From: Gaiellasilicea sp039914895
GTDB lineage: Bacteria > Actinomycetota > Thermoleophilia > Gaiellales > Gaiellaceae
NCBI GenBank assembly: GCA_039914895.1
Contig: JBDSOJ010000226.1
Location: 1 to 29,999, forward strand
Direction: 5' to 3'
Length of the DNA stretch: 29,999 nucleotides
Under the pieces are notes generated by a model. It was not told where the DNA came from, ran no database searches, and worked only from the letters and a program-made list of their open reading frames with translations. Shown piece after piece: positions 7,864 to 15,878 of the stretch. The first letter of the stretch is position 1, and every line of letters starts with the position of its first letter. Both the position numbers and the translations under genes were made by a program.

Positions 7864-8937
7864 CTAGCCTGCGAAAACCCGCATCGGAAGGCGCGAAAGC
7901 GACCGGCCGCCGGCGTCACCGACGAGCCACGTGTCCTGCATGTAGAGGCACGCCTTCCCGTCGGCGGCGATCGCATGCGGGTGCATCGAGAGCACCATCC
8001 CGCTCCGCAGCACCGTCTCCATCCCTTCGCCGATGCGCGGGTGCTCGATCATCGTCATGCCGATCGAGTGGCCGGTGACATGGCCGAGGCGGTAGCCGCG
8101 ATCGCTGAAGCCCTTCGAGACGGCGCTGTGGACGTCGTGCGCGGTGGCGCCGTCGCGGATCGCCTCACGGGCGGCGGCGTGATACTCCCCGTACGCCTCG
8201 ACCATCGGCTGAACCTCGGCCGGCGCGGTGCCGATCGCACGCGACACCTCGACCCAGTGCATCCCCGGCCCCGCGACCTCGAGCGACGGGAGCACAAAGT
8301 CGCCGAGCATCGTCTCCCGCTTCGCGATCCCGAACTCCGGGCCGATCAGGACCATGTTCATCGTCAGCCGGCCGCAACCGCGCTCGACGAAGAGCTGCTC
8401 CGCCGGTGCCATCACCTCCGCGGCCGACTTCCCGGGCTCGTAGGCAGCGAGGAACGCCTCGAAGCCGTCCTCGTTGATCCGCACGCTCTCGCGCACCGAC
8501 TCGAGCTCGGCCTCGCTCTTGACGGCGCGGGCAAGGTCGAACTCGGCGTCGAAGGGCACGAGGTCGAGCCCCTCGAGGGCACGGAAGTCGCGCACGGTCA
8601 TGATGTAGTCGAGCCCGTAGACGCCGACGCGCTTCCAGCTCTTGTCGCGCGCAGTCGCGGCGATGTGCTCACCCGGCCGGTCGTGGAAGCTCTGCTCGAG
8701 CTGCGCCGTCCCGTGCTCGCCGACGTAGCGTGCCTCGGTCGGGAAGACGATCTGCGGCTCGCCGTCTGCCGGCACGACCACGTAGGCGTAGCGGTGCACG
8801 ATCTGAAAGCCGGAGAGGTACGTGACCGATCCCTCGAAACCGCTGTACTCGCTGCCGGAGACGATCAGCGCGTCGAGGCTGTGCTCGGCCATCGCGGCGC
8901 GGACGTTCGCGTACCGCCGGGTCAACTCTGCGTCCAC
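7864..8937 (-). CDS. Creatinase-like M24-fold protein lacking the peptidase metal ligands
   Basis: 357 residues with the two-domain creatinase/aminopeptidase P layout: an N-terminal creatinase domain (~5-135) and a pita-bread domain (~145-355). The five usual metal ligands are largely replaced. The first Asp is around Leu219/Glu220, the second Asp is a Val/Glu around 229-231, the EP glutamate is His319 (SMHP) and the final Glu is Gln334 (YMQDT); His290 (TGHSIG) remains. Non-metal members of the fold include creatinase and ectoine hydrolase, so hydrolysis of a C-N bond in a small molecule is more likely than peptide cleavage. GTG 8937 is chosen because GGAGG lies 4 nt upstream; the gene overlaps the upstream dehydrogenase. 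It belongs to the transporter operon. Confidence 0.85.
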   Translation of the reverse strand: MDAELTRRYANVRAAMAEHSLDALIVSGSEYSGFEGSVTYLSGFQIVHRYAYVVVPADGEPQIVFPTEARYVGEHGTAQLEQSFHDRPGEHIAATARDKSWKRVGVYGLDYIMTVRDFRALEGLDLVPFDAEFDLARAVKSEAELESVRESVRINEDGFEAFLAAYEPGKSAAEVMAPAEQLFVERGCGRLTMNMVLIGPEFGIAKRETMLGDFVLPSLEVAGPGMHWVEVSRAIGTAPAEVQPMVEAYGEYHAAAREAIRDGATAHDVHSAVSKGFSDRGYRLGHVTGHSIGMTMIEHPRIGEGMETVLRSGMVLSMHPHAIAADGKACLYMQDTWLVGDAGGRSLSRLPMRVFAG

Positions 8938-9848
8938 GACGCCTCCATTCCCTTGATCAGTGCGACAACGGCCTCGTTGAGCGGGGTCGGGACGCCGTGC
9001 TCGCGGCCGAAGCGGACGATGCCGCCGTTCAGCCAGTCGACCTCGGTCAGCCGCCGCGCCTCGACGTCCTGAAGCATCGATGCCTTGTGGCCGTAGGCGA
9101 TCTCCGGCCTCGCGGCGTGGTCGATCAGCGCCTCCGGATCGGCGTCGAGCTCGATCCCCTGCGCCGCCGCGACCGCCTTCCCCTCCTCGACGAGGGCGCT
9201 GACGAGCCGGCGCAGGTCGGGCCGCTCGCAGACGCGTCCGTGCGTGAGACCAGTCAGGGCGCCGATCGGGTTCGTCGAGGCATTGAAGATCACCTTCCGC
9301 CACTGGGCGCCGCGCGCGTCGTCGACCGCCGCCGCCAGCATGCCGCTGCGCGTGCAGGCGTCGGCGAGCCGCTCGATCTCGTCGCGCGTAGCTGGGCTTG
9401 GCTCGAACGGGCCGAAGGTGGTGTCGCCCCTGACGTCCCACTGCACGACGCCCGGCTCGAGGATCTTTCCGGCGGGAAACGTCGTGCCGCGGATCACGCG
9501 GGCGACATGCGGCGCGATCGCCTCCTCGTTGCCGACGCCGTTCTGGACGGAGGCGACCGCGCCGGCCGTGAACGCGTGCGCGGCGGCGGCCATCGCGGCC
9601 TCGGTGTGCATCGACTTGGTCGCGACGATCCCGAAGTCGCAAGCGGGGAGCGTCGTCGCATCGCTCGTGGCCTTGATGCCGGTCGCGTGCACCTCGCCAG
9701 CGCCCGTCAGCCGGAGCCCGCGCTCGTTGATCGCGTCGACGTGCGCCTGCGCGAGGTCGTAGGCCCACACCTCGACGTCCTCGAGCGAGACGAGGTTGGC
9801 GGCGAAGAGCGACCCAACCGCGCCGCAGCCGACGATGCACACTCTCAC
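8922..9848 (-). CDS. Ketopantoate reductase (ApbA/PanE)-like NAD(P)-dependent dehydrogenase, copy 1
   Basis: 308 residues. The N-terminus RVCIVGCGAVGSLFAANL carries the GxGxxG dinucleotide-binding loop. SVQNGVGNEE and the helix K-V-I-F-N-A-S-T-N-P (the family's catalytic Lys and Asn region) follow, with an ApbA C-terminal domain at the end. GTG 9848 overlaps the permease stop by GTGA and has GGAGGAAG just upstream. It is clearly paralogous to the protein at 14495-15427 (shared VEEGKAVAAA.GIEL, SML.DVEARR.TE). Two copies wrapped around one ABC importer argue for a catabolic role on an imported alpha- or beta-keto/hydroxy acid rather than pantothenate synthesis. That role is inference. Confidence 0.85.
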   Translation of the reverse strand: MRVCIVGCGAVGSLFAANLVSLEDVEVWAYDLAQAHVDAINERGLRLTGAGEVHATGIKATSDATTLPACDFGIVATKSMHTEAAMAAAAHAFTAGAVASVQNGVGNEEAIAPHVARVIRGTTFPAGKILEPGVVQWDVRGDTTFGPFEPSPATRDEIERLADACTRSGMLAAAVDDARGAQWRKVIFNASTNPIGALTGLTHGRVCERPDLRRLVSALVEEGKAVAAAQGIELDADPEALIDHAARPEIAYGHKASMLQDVEARRLTEVDWLNGGIVRFGREHGVPTPLNEAVVALIKGMEASWTQS

Positions 9849-10843
9849 TCGGACTTCCTCCTCGGTAGGGACAGCTCGCGGCCACCCGTGATCCCGGCGG
9901 GCCGGAGCACGAGCACGAGCGCCATCATTGCGCCGACGACGACCAGCCGGGTGCCCGAAGGCGCGTCCCAGACGAAGGAGCCGTCCTCGGCCTTCGCGAG
10001 CAGCGAGTCCAGCCCGCTGACCGCGAGTGCGCCGACGACCGCGCCCCAGAGGCTCGCGATCCCGCCGACGACCAGCATCGCGAGTGTCAGGAACGTCAGC
10101 TCGAGATAGACCTGCTCGGTCGTGATCGAGCCGAGCATGTGTACGTAGAGCCCTCCCGCGAAGCCCGCAAGGGCCCCGGAGAGCGTGAACGCGCCGAGCC
10201 GCTGCCGGTGGACGCTGACACCGACCGCCTGCGCGGCGGCCGCATCCTCCCGCGTCGCGCGCAGCAGCCGGCCCGGGCGGCTCAGGCTGTAGAACCACGC
10301 GACGAGGACGACGGCGAGCGCGCCGAGGGTGGCCTGCAGCGCGTCCGTCGTCTCCGGGACGAGCGAGAGCGTCGTCGCGCCCGGCCCGATCGACGTCCAC
10401 TCGCGCAGGAGGTTGTGCGTCACCTCCAGCACGGCGAACGTCGCGATCCCCGCGGCGAGCCCGGACAGCCGCATCAGGGGCATCCCGACCAGGAACGCGA
10501 AGGCGCCGCCGACGGCGGCCGCGATCCCAAGCGAGGCGAGGTTGCCGACGGTCGTGTCGCGCAGGAACGGGAAGAGGTCGGGGAGCACGAATGACTTCGA
10601 CTGCGAGGGCACGGTCAGGACGCCGGCGGCGAACGCGCCGACCGCCACGAAGCTGATCTGGCCAAACGAGAGCACACCGGAGTTGCCGACAAAGACGTAG
10701 ATGGCGACGACCATCGCGACCGCGACCAGGGCGCTCAGATAGTGGATCTCGTTCGCCCGCGACGCGGTCGCGGCAAGCACGCCGACGATCACGACGAGGA
10801 ACGCCGGCACGAGCAGCCCGAGTGCGGTGTCCAAGCGCGTCAC
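9845..10843 (-). CDS. Branched-chain-type ABC transporter permease (LivM-like)
   Basis: 332 residues, strongly hydrophobic, with about 8-9 predicted membrane helices. The family motif region SGVLSFGQISFVAVGAFAAG is present near the N-terminus, and ATREDAAAAQAVGV(S)VHRQRLGAFTLSGALAGFAGGLY is the EAA-like cytoplasmic loop that contacts the ATPase. The start is GTG 10843, overlapping the LivH-like stop by GTGA. Together with the LivH-like gene it forms the membrane pore of the importer. Substrate unknown: transporters of this class carry branched-chain amino acids, urea, amides and aromatic acids. Confidence 0.93.
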   Translation of the reverse strand: MTRLDTALGLLVPAFLVVIVGVLAATASRANEIHYLSALVAVAMVVAIYVFVGNSGVLSFGQISFVAVGAFAAGVLTVPSQSKSFVLPDLFPFLRDTTVGNLASLGIAAAVGGAFAFLVGMPLMRLSGLAAGIATFAVLEVTHNLLREWTSIGPGATTLSLVPETTDALQATLGALAVVLVAWFYSLSRPGRLLRATREDAAAAQAVGVSVHRQRLGAFTLSGALAGFAGGLYVHMLGSITTEQVYLELTFLTLAMLVVGGIASLWGAVVGALAVSGLDSLLAKAEDGSFVWDAPSGTRLVVVGAMMALVLVLRPAGITGGRELSLPRRKSE

Positions 10844-11745
10844 ACGCGCTCCACTGCGGGGCCTCTGGCGAAGAGACCCGCGGGCCGCAGCAGCAGTACG
10901 AGGATCACGAGCGCGAAGACGGCGGAGGGCAGGAAGACCGACTTGTCGGTGGGGAGCGCGCCGTTGATGACGCCGCTCGCGAAGCCGATCGCGAAGCCGC
11001 CTAGCGTCGCCGTCCAGAGCCGGTCGATCCCGCCGACGACGACGCCGACAAGCACGACGATCGTCTCCTTGAGCGCGAAGTCGGGCGCGACGAGCGGTGA
11101 CTGCACGGTCAGGATCACCGCGACGGTGGCCGCGAGGAGGCCGGAGAGGAGGACGGCGAGCCCGATCACGCGGTCGGCCTGCACGCCGAGTAGTCGCGCA
11201 GTGCGGAAGTCTGCCGCCGCGGCGCGCATGTGCAGCCCGATCGTCGTCCGCTCCAGCAGCAACGCGAGCAGGCCGAGCGCCGTAGCCGCGACCACGACGG
11301 CGACGATCGTCACCTTGCGGACGTCGACGCCGCCCACCGAGACCGCCTGGTTGAGCCCGCCGAGCGACCGGGCCGCCTCCCCGATCGTGCCGTCGCGGAC
11401 GTCGAGGACGAGCGCAACGCTCTGGAGCAGGAACGCGATCGCGAAGGTGGTCACGAGCATCACGGCAGGCGATTGCGTGCGCAGCGGCCGGAAGACAGAG
11501 CGCTCGAGCGCCAGCGAGAGGGCGAGGACGACCGCGAAGCAGGCGGCTATGCTGGCGGCCGCCGGCCAGGCGGACGTGAACGCGAGCGTGTAGGCGCCCG
11601 CCATCACGAGCTGCCCGTAGGCGAAGTTGACGAGCCGGAGCACGCCGAAGACGAGCCCGATCCCCACCGCCATCAGGGCATAGACGGCACCGAGCCCGAC
11701 GGCATCGACGAGGGTCTGGGCGTCGACAGCGGCGACCAGGCTCAT
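10840..11745 (-). CDS. Branched-chain-type ABC transporter permease (LivH-like)
   Basis: 301 residues with 8 or so membrane helices. The N-terminal GLGAVYALMAVGIGLVFGVLRLVNFAYGQLVMAGAY is diagnostic for LivH. The ATPase-contact loop includes RAAAADFRTARLLGVQADRVIGLAVLLSGLLAA. It begins at ATG 11745, sharing ATGA with the stop of the LivF-like ATPase, and ends overlapping the LivM-like start. The two permeases are expected to form a heterodimer. Confidence 0.94.
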   Translation of the reverse strand: MSLVAAVDAQTLVDAVGLGAVYALMAVGIGLVFGVLRLVNFAYGQLVMAGAYTLAFTSAWPAAASIAACFAVVLALSLALERSVFRPLRTQSPAVMLVTTFAIAFLLQSVALVLDVRDGTIGEAARSLGGLNQAVSVGGVDVRKVTIVAVVVAATALGLLALLLERTTIGLHMRAAAADFRTARLLGVQADRVIGLAVLLSGLLAATVAVILTVQSPLVAPDFALKETIVVLVGVVVGGIDRLWTATLGGFAIGFASGVINGALPTDKSVFLPSAVFALVILVLLLRPAGLFARGPAVERV

Positions 11746-12452
11746 GCGAGGTACGCGGCGACGAGCGCACGCGTGTCGTCGGCGTCGGCGGGGGCGAGCG
11801 TCGTCCGCAGCCGCCCGTTGGCGAGCACGTGGGTGCGGTCGCAGAAGGCGACCGTCCGGCGGGCTCGCTGCTCGACCAGCAGGACCGTCACGCCCCGCTC
11901 GCGGATCGTGGCGAGCGCGGCGAAGACGGTGTCGACGACCGCCGGGGCGAGCCCGAGCGACGGCTCGTCGAGCAGCAGCAGGCGCGGCCCGGCGACCAGC
12001 GCCCGGCCGATCGCAAGCTGCTGCTGCTGGCCGCCCGAGAGCGCCCCTGCCGGGCGCTTGCGGTACTCGGCGAGCACGGGGAAGAGGCTCAAGACCTCCG
12101 CGAGCGCCTCGTCCGCGCCGTCTTCCTGCCGGGCGGCCAGCCCGAGCCGGAGGTTCTCCTCGACGCTGAAGCCGCCGTAGATCCGGCGCCCCTCCGGCAC
12201 GAGTGCGATCCCGGCGCGTGCGACCTGCTCGGGCGCAAGGCCCGCAAGCGGCTGCCCGGCGAGGCGGATCGAGCCCGTGTTGAGCGGCAGAGCTCCCATC
12301 ACTGCGTGCAGCGTCGTCGACTTGCCGGCACCGTTGGGCCCGATCAGGCCGACGATCTCCCCGGGCACCACGGCGAACGAGAGGTCGCGGAGCGCCGGCA
12401 CGGTCCCGTAGCGGACCTCGACGCCCTCGAGCTCCAGCAGCGGATCAGACAC
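11742..12452 (-). CDS. Branched-chain-type ABC transporter ATP-binding protein (LivF-like)
   Basis: 236 residues. Walker A GPNGAGKST at 38-46, the LivF hallmark VPEGRRIYGGFSVEENL, signature LSGGQQQQLAIGRAL (with an extended glutamine run), Walker B LLLLDEPSLGL and a switch-loop position with VEQ where Liv ATPases often have an H-loop VEQN. The signature glutamines and VPEGR distinguish LivF from LivG. It overlaps the LivG-like gene by 8 bp and the LivH-like gene by 4 bp. Confidence 0.94.
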   Translation of the reverse strand: MSDPLLELEGVEVRYGTVPALRDLSFAVVPGEIVGLIGPNGAGKSTTLHAVMGALPLNTGSIRLAGQPLAGLAPEQVARAGIALVPEGRRIYGGFSVEENLRLGLAARQEDGADEALAEVLSLFPVLAEYRKRPAGALSGGQQQQLAIGRALVAGPRLLLLDEPSLGLAPAVVDTVFAALATIRERGVTVLLVEQRARRTVAFCDRTHVLANGRLRTTLAPADADDTRALVAAYLA

Positions 12453-13215
12453 CGGCGGCGACCGCGCTCTCGCCGAGGTAGGCCGCCATCACATCCGCAT
12501 TGGCGCGGATCTCGGCCGGGGTGCCCTCTGCGAGCGTCCGGCCCTGGTCGAGCACCGAGATGCGATCGCAGACGTCCATCACGAGCGCCATGTTGTGGTC
12601 GATCAGCAGCACGCCGGCATCGTGGTCGTCGCGCACGGATCGCACTGCCGCCGCGAGGGCGGGCACCTCGGCCTCCGGCAGCCCCGCGGCCGGCTCGTCG
12701 AGGAGGACGTAGCGCGGCTCGGTCGCCAGCGCCCGCGCGACGCCGAGGCGGCGCTCGTCACCGTGGGCGAGCGCGCCGGCCGGTAGCTCTGCGTAGGCCG
12801 CCAGCCCGAGCAGGGCGAGGAGCCCGTCGGCCCGCTCTCGCGCCTCGCGGGCCGAGGCGCCGCAGCCGAGCGAGCCGACCTCCACGTTCTCGCGCACCGA
12901 GAGCTCGCGGAACGAGCGGCTGTGCTGGAACGTGCGGGCGAGGCCGGCCCGTCCGCGACGGTGCGGACTCCACCCGGTGATCTCGTGGCCGTCCAGCTCG
13001 ACGGCGCCGTCATCGGGGAAGTCGAATCCGGTGAGGACGTTCACGAGCGTCGACTTCCCGGCGCCGTTCGAGCCGATCAGGCCGACGACCTCGTGCCGGC
13101 GCACCTCGAGGGTGACGTCGTACAGCGCCTGCACGCCGCTGAAGGAACGCGAGACGGAGGAGGCCCGAAGCGCTCCGGGCCTCCTCTCGCCGCCGGGGGC
13201 GGGACGCTCGCTCAA
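12445..13215 (-). CDS. Branched-chain-type ABC transporter ATP-binding protein (LivG-like)
   Basis: 256 residues. Walker A GSNGAGKST, RTFQ (Q-loop), a LivG-type degenerate signature region (LAHGDERRLGVARAL in place of LSGGQ), Walker B VLLDEPAAGL and H-loop IDHNM. The C-terminal extension CDRISVLDQGRTLAEGTPAEI...AYLGE is typical of LivG. The chosen start is TTG 13215, which overlaps the binding-protein stop by TTGA; a later start cannot be excluded, as the first ~15 residues are low-complexity. Confidence 0.92.
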   Translation of the reverse strand: MSERPAPGGERRPGALRASSVSRSFSGVQALYDVTLEVRRHEVVGLIGSNGAGKSTLVNVLTGFDFPDDGAVELDGHEITGWSPHRRGRAGLARTFQHSRSFRELSVRENVEVGSLGCGASAREARERADGLLALLGLAAYAELPAGALAHGDERRLGVARALATEPRYVLLDEPAAGLPEAEVPALAAAVRSVRDDHDAGVLLIDHNMALVMDVCDRISVLDQGRTLAEGTPAEIRANADVMAAYLGESAVAAGV

Positions 13216-14477
13216 CCCGTGATGTCGGGGACGACCTTCGCGGTGACGGGTCCGACGTAGCTGCCCTCGTTGTTGTCGATCTTGATCACGCGGTACTCAC
13301 GGCCGAAGACCGTGTGCAGCTCGGGGGAGAAGTTGACGTCCCCGGAGATCGTCTCCACGGAGGAGAACTTCTCCATCTCCGCCGCAAGGGCCTCGCCGTC
13401 GAGGGAGCCGCCCGCCCGCTCGATCGCGGTGGCCACGCCGTCGATCGCAGCCGCGCCGGTGATGAAGCCGCCCGTGCCGGGGGCCGCGTTCGCCTCGCCG
13501 AGCTTCGCGATCAGATCCTTGACGTCGTCGCTCGGGTCGTCGCCGAACACCGAGGCGAAGGTGACTGCGTAGTAGTTCGTCACCTGCGGGTTCTTCGTCA
13601 CCCAGTAGGTGCCGTCGCCCGCCCACGAGTTGAGGATCGGCGTCTCGTTCTTCAGCGAGCGGATGCCGGAGACGAGCGCCGGCAGCTCACCGAACGCGGT
13701 CGACGTGACGATCACGTCTGCCTTGGCGGCGTTGAGCCTGCTGACCGCGGCCTGGACGTTGTTCGCGCCCGTGGCGTAGGTCTCTTTCGCGGCGATCGTG
13801 CCGCCGAGCTCGGTGAAGCGCGCCTCGAAGGCCTGGATCACGTTCTTGAAGTACACGAGCAGCGTGTTCGTCGCGAGCGCAGCGCTCTCCCAGCCCTGCT
13901 CCCACGCGAACTCGGCCATCGCCGAGCCCTCGTCCTGCGCCGCGTTGCCGAAACTGAACGCGAGCTTGCCCTTCTCGCCGAAGCGATTCGGGCCCATCTG
14001 GTCGGTGCCGATGCACGGCGCGACAGCGAGCTTGCCGTCGTTGATGGTCTCCTGCACGACGGGCGTGGCGAAGTCGACGTCGCACGTCACGAACATGATC
14101 TCGGCGCCGTTCCCGAGCAGGTCGTCGGCACAGGCCTTCGCCTTCGCGGGGTCGTTGTTCTGCGTGTCGCACGTCCGGATCTCGAACGGCCGCCCGTCGA
14201 CGCCGCCCTCCTCGTTCAACTGGTCGACGCGGATCTTCGCGGCCGCCAGCGCCGGGCCGTCGAACGGAGCCATGTTCCCGCTCGAGTCGAACGCCCAGCC
14301 GATCACGATCGGCTCGCCGGTGGCGGGGCCGCCTGCCTCCTCGGTCGTCGCCGCCTCTGTCGTCTCCGCCGTGGTGGCGTCGCCCGACGCCTCGTCATCG
14401 TCGCCGCCGCATGCGGCTCCGCCGAGCGCGAGCAGCGCTACGAGCGCCGCCAGCGCGAACCACCCTCTTCCTTGCAT
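13212..14477 (-). CDS. Substrate-binding lipoprotein of the branched-chain-type ABC importer (Peripla_BP_6 type)
   Basis: 421 residues. The N-terminus is a lipoprotein signal with lipobox GAAC and lipidated Cys23, followed by an acidic/threonine-rich linker (DDDEASGDATTAETTEAATTEE). The type-I periplasmic binding fold of the LivJ/AmiC group follows: IVIGWAFDSSG start, a TCDTQNNDPAKAKACADDLL lobe-1 segment, VAPCIGTDQMG, and a DVIVTSTAF...SGIRSLKN hinge region. As a surface-anchored receptor it sets the transporter's specificity, which cannot be read from sequence. ATG 14477 is preceded by GGGAGG 5 nt upstream. It lies 17 bp after the dehydrogenase gene in the same operon. Confidence 0.94.
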   Translation of the reverse strand: MQGRGWFALAALVALLALGGAACGGDDDEASGDATTAETTEAATTEEAGGPATGEPIVIGWAFDSSGNMAPFDGPALAAAKIRVDQLNEEGGVDGRPFEIRTCDTQNNDPAKAKACADDLLGNGAEIMFVTCDVDFATPVVQETINDGKLAVAPCIGTDQMGPNRFGEKGKLAFSFGNAAQDEGSAMAEFAWEQGWESAALATNTLLVYFKNVIQAFEARFTELGGTIAAKETYATGANNVQAAVSRLNAAKADVIVTSTAFGELPALVSGIRSLKNETPILNSWAGDGTYWVTKNPQVTNYYAVTFASVFGDDPSDDVKDLIAKLGEANAAPGTGGFITGAAAIDGVATAIERAGGSLDGEALAAEMEKFSSVETISGDVNFSPELHTVFGREYRVIKIDNNEGSYVGPVTAKVVPDITG

Positions 14478-14494
14478 GCCTGCCTCCCTGTTGG

Positions 14495-15427
14495 TCACCC
14501 GGTCGGAAGCGTCCAGGACACCTCCTTCGCCTTGATCAGTTGATACATCGCCCTGTGCAGCGGCACGTCCACGCCCAGCCGGTCGGCCTCGCCGACGAGC
14601 GAGCCTGTGATCAGATCGATCTCCGTCGGCCGGCGCGCCTCGACGTCCTCGAGCATGGAAGGGTAGTGCGCGCTGCCCCGCTGGGTCGCGTGCACGTTCA
14701 TCTCCCACGGATCCTCGTGCAGCTCGATCCCCACCGCAGCCGCCACCGCCTTGCCCTCTTCGACGAGCGCATGGACGAGGTGGCCGAGGTCGGCCGGATC
14801 GTCCTCGGCGGCGAAATGCGAATCGTGAGGCAGGCCCGTGAGCGCGGCGACGGCGTTGACGGTTGCGTTGAAGATCAGCTTCGACCATTGCGCGGGCTTC
14901 AGGTCGGGGAACGCCTGCGCCTTCAGCCCCGAGCGCTCGATCAGCGCCGCCAACTCCTCGACCCGCTCGTACGCGATCCCGTTGTAGGGCCCGAGCCACG
15001 TCTCCGTGTCGAGGATGTACTCGACGTGCGTGTCGTCGTGGCGGGTGCCGCTCATGAAGGTGACGCCGGAGACGAGCGGCCAGTCGCCGTGGCGGCGCAC
15101 GATCTGCTCGGCGCCGAGGCCGTTCTGAACGGTGACGACGGTCGCGTTCGGGAACAGGCCCTCGAGCGCGGTGGCCGCTTCGTCCAAGCCCGTGGCCTTC
15201 GTCGCCATGATCACCGCGTCCGGATCGGGCAGCGCGGCGGGGTCGTCGGTCGCGTGCACGCGACCTGTGAACTCGGCGCGGCCGCTGACCTCGAGCCCGT
15301 CCTGCTCCAGCGCGTGGGCGTGCTCGGCGCGCCGCGTGAGCACCCAGACGTCGGCGACCCGGCACAGATGAGCCGCGTAGAGGCTGCCGATCGCTCCGGC
15401 TCCGACGACGCACACACGCTCGATCAT
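14495..15427 (-). CDS. Ketopantoate reductase (ApbA/PanE)-like NAD(P)-dependent dehydrogenase, copy 2
   Basis: 310 residues. The Rossmann loop GAGAIGSLYAAHL is at the N-terminus, then TVQNGLGAEQ, the catalytic segment WSKLIFNATVNAVAALTG, and the ApbA C-terminal domain ending in QLIKAKEVSWTLP. It is a paralogue of the 8922-9848 gene, which ends in the parallel sequence ALIKGMEASWTQ. ATG 15427 is chosen because the protein then starts directly with MIERVCVVGAG; GTG 15436 is possible. It is the first gene of the transporter operon, just downstream of a promoter containing the TGACATGTCA palindrome. A catabolic reductase or dehydrogenase of an imported acid is inferred from context. Confidence 0.85.
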   Translation of the reverse strand: MIERVCVVGAGAIGSLYAAHLCRVADVWVLTRRAEHAHALEQDGLEVSGRAEFTGRVHATDDPAALPDPDAVIMATKATGLDEAATALEGLFPNATVVTVQNGLGAEQIVRRHGDWPLVSGVTFMSGTRHDDTHVEYILDTETWLGPYNGIAYERVEELAALIERSGLKAQAFPDLKPAQWSKLIFNATVNAVAALTGLPHDSHFAAEDDPADLGHLVHALVEEGKAVAAAVGIELHEDPWEMNVHATQRGSAHYPSMLEDVEARRPTEIDLITGSLVGEADRLGVDVPLHRAMYQLIKAKEVSWTLPTG

Positions 15428-15438
15428 CCCGGCCACCG

Positions 15439-15468
15439 AGTATCCCGCGCCGGTGACATGTCAGTCAA
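15439..15468 (-). promoter_or_regulatory. Promoter of the transporter operon
   Basis: On the minus strand TTGACT (15468-15463) and GATACT (15444-15439) are separated by 18 nt and lie 11 nt before ATG 15427. Both boxes differ by one base from sigma-70-type consensus. The spacer is almost filled by the palindrome TGACATGTCA, so a bound protein would block RNA polymerase. Confidence 0.55.
15454..15463. promoter_or_regulatory. Palindromic operator candidate TGACATGTCA (site 1)
   Basis: Perfect 10-bp palindrome in the 49-bp gap between the RidA gene and the copy-2 dehydrogenase, between the -35 and -10 boxes. The same sequence occurs at 25723-25732 upstream of the molybdenum hydroxylase genes. 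On the minus strand both copies continue with C, giving 11 identical bases. Confidence 0.55.
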
Positions 15469-15476
15469 CCGGCGCG

Positions 15477-15878
15477 TCACTCGCCCACGACCGCGGTGCA
15501 CTCGATCTCGATCAGAAGCCCCGGCACGGCGAGCCCCGTGATGCCGACGATCGTCTGCGCGGGGTGGTCGGCGCCGCCGGTGACCTCGTCGATCGCGGCC
15601 GTGATCGTCTCGTACTCGGTCGGGTGCAGTGTGTAGATCGTGCGGCGGACGACGTCGTCCCAGCCGGCGCCGGCCGCGCGCAGGGCGACCTCGACGTTCC
15701 GCATTGCCGCCTTGGCCTGCTCGCCGAGGTCGTCGCCGCCGACGATGCCGAAGCCGGGGTCGAGCGCCACTTGGCCGGCGAGGTGCACGACCTTCGTCCC
15801 GGTCGCGATCGCAACATGGCTGAAGCCCGGCGCCGGGTGCAGCTCCGACGGGTTGACGAGCTCACGGTGATCGGACAT
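15477..15878 (-). CDS. RidA (YjgF/YER057c/UK114) family enamine/imine deaminase
   Basis: 133 residues, standard length for the family. Features are the HLAGQVALDP core, GDDLGEQAKAAMRNVEVALRAAGAGWDDVV helix, and the C-terminal IVGITGLAVPGLLIEIECTAVV strand. RidA proteins hydrolyse reactive enamines or imines made by PLP enzymes or during N-heterocycle breakdown; RutC in the uracil pathway is a family member. Here the expected active-site Arg near the C-terminus is not evident (the strand reads LLIEIECTAVV), so catalysis should not be assumed. ATG 15878 has GGAG 6 nt upstream and overlaps the end of the synthase gene by 17 bp. Confidence 0.88.
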   Translation of the reverse strand: MSDHRELVNPSELHPAPGFSHVAIATGTKVVHLAGQVALDPGFGIVGGDDLGEQAKAAMRNVEVALRAAGAGWDDVVRRTIYTLHPTEYETITAAIDEVTGGADHPAQTIVGITGLAVPGLLIEIECTAVVGE

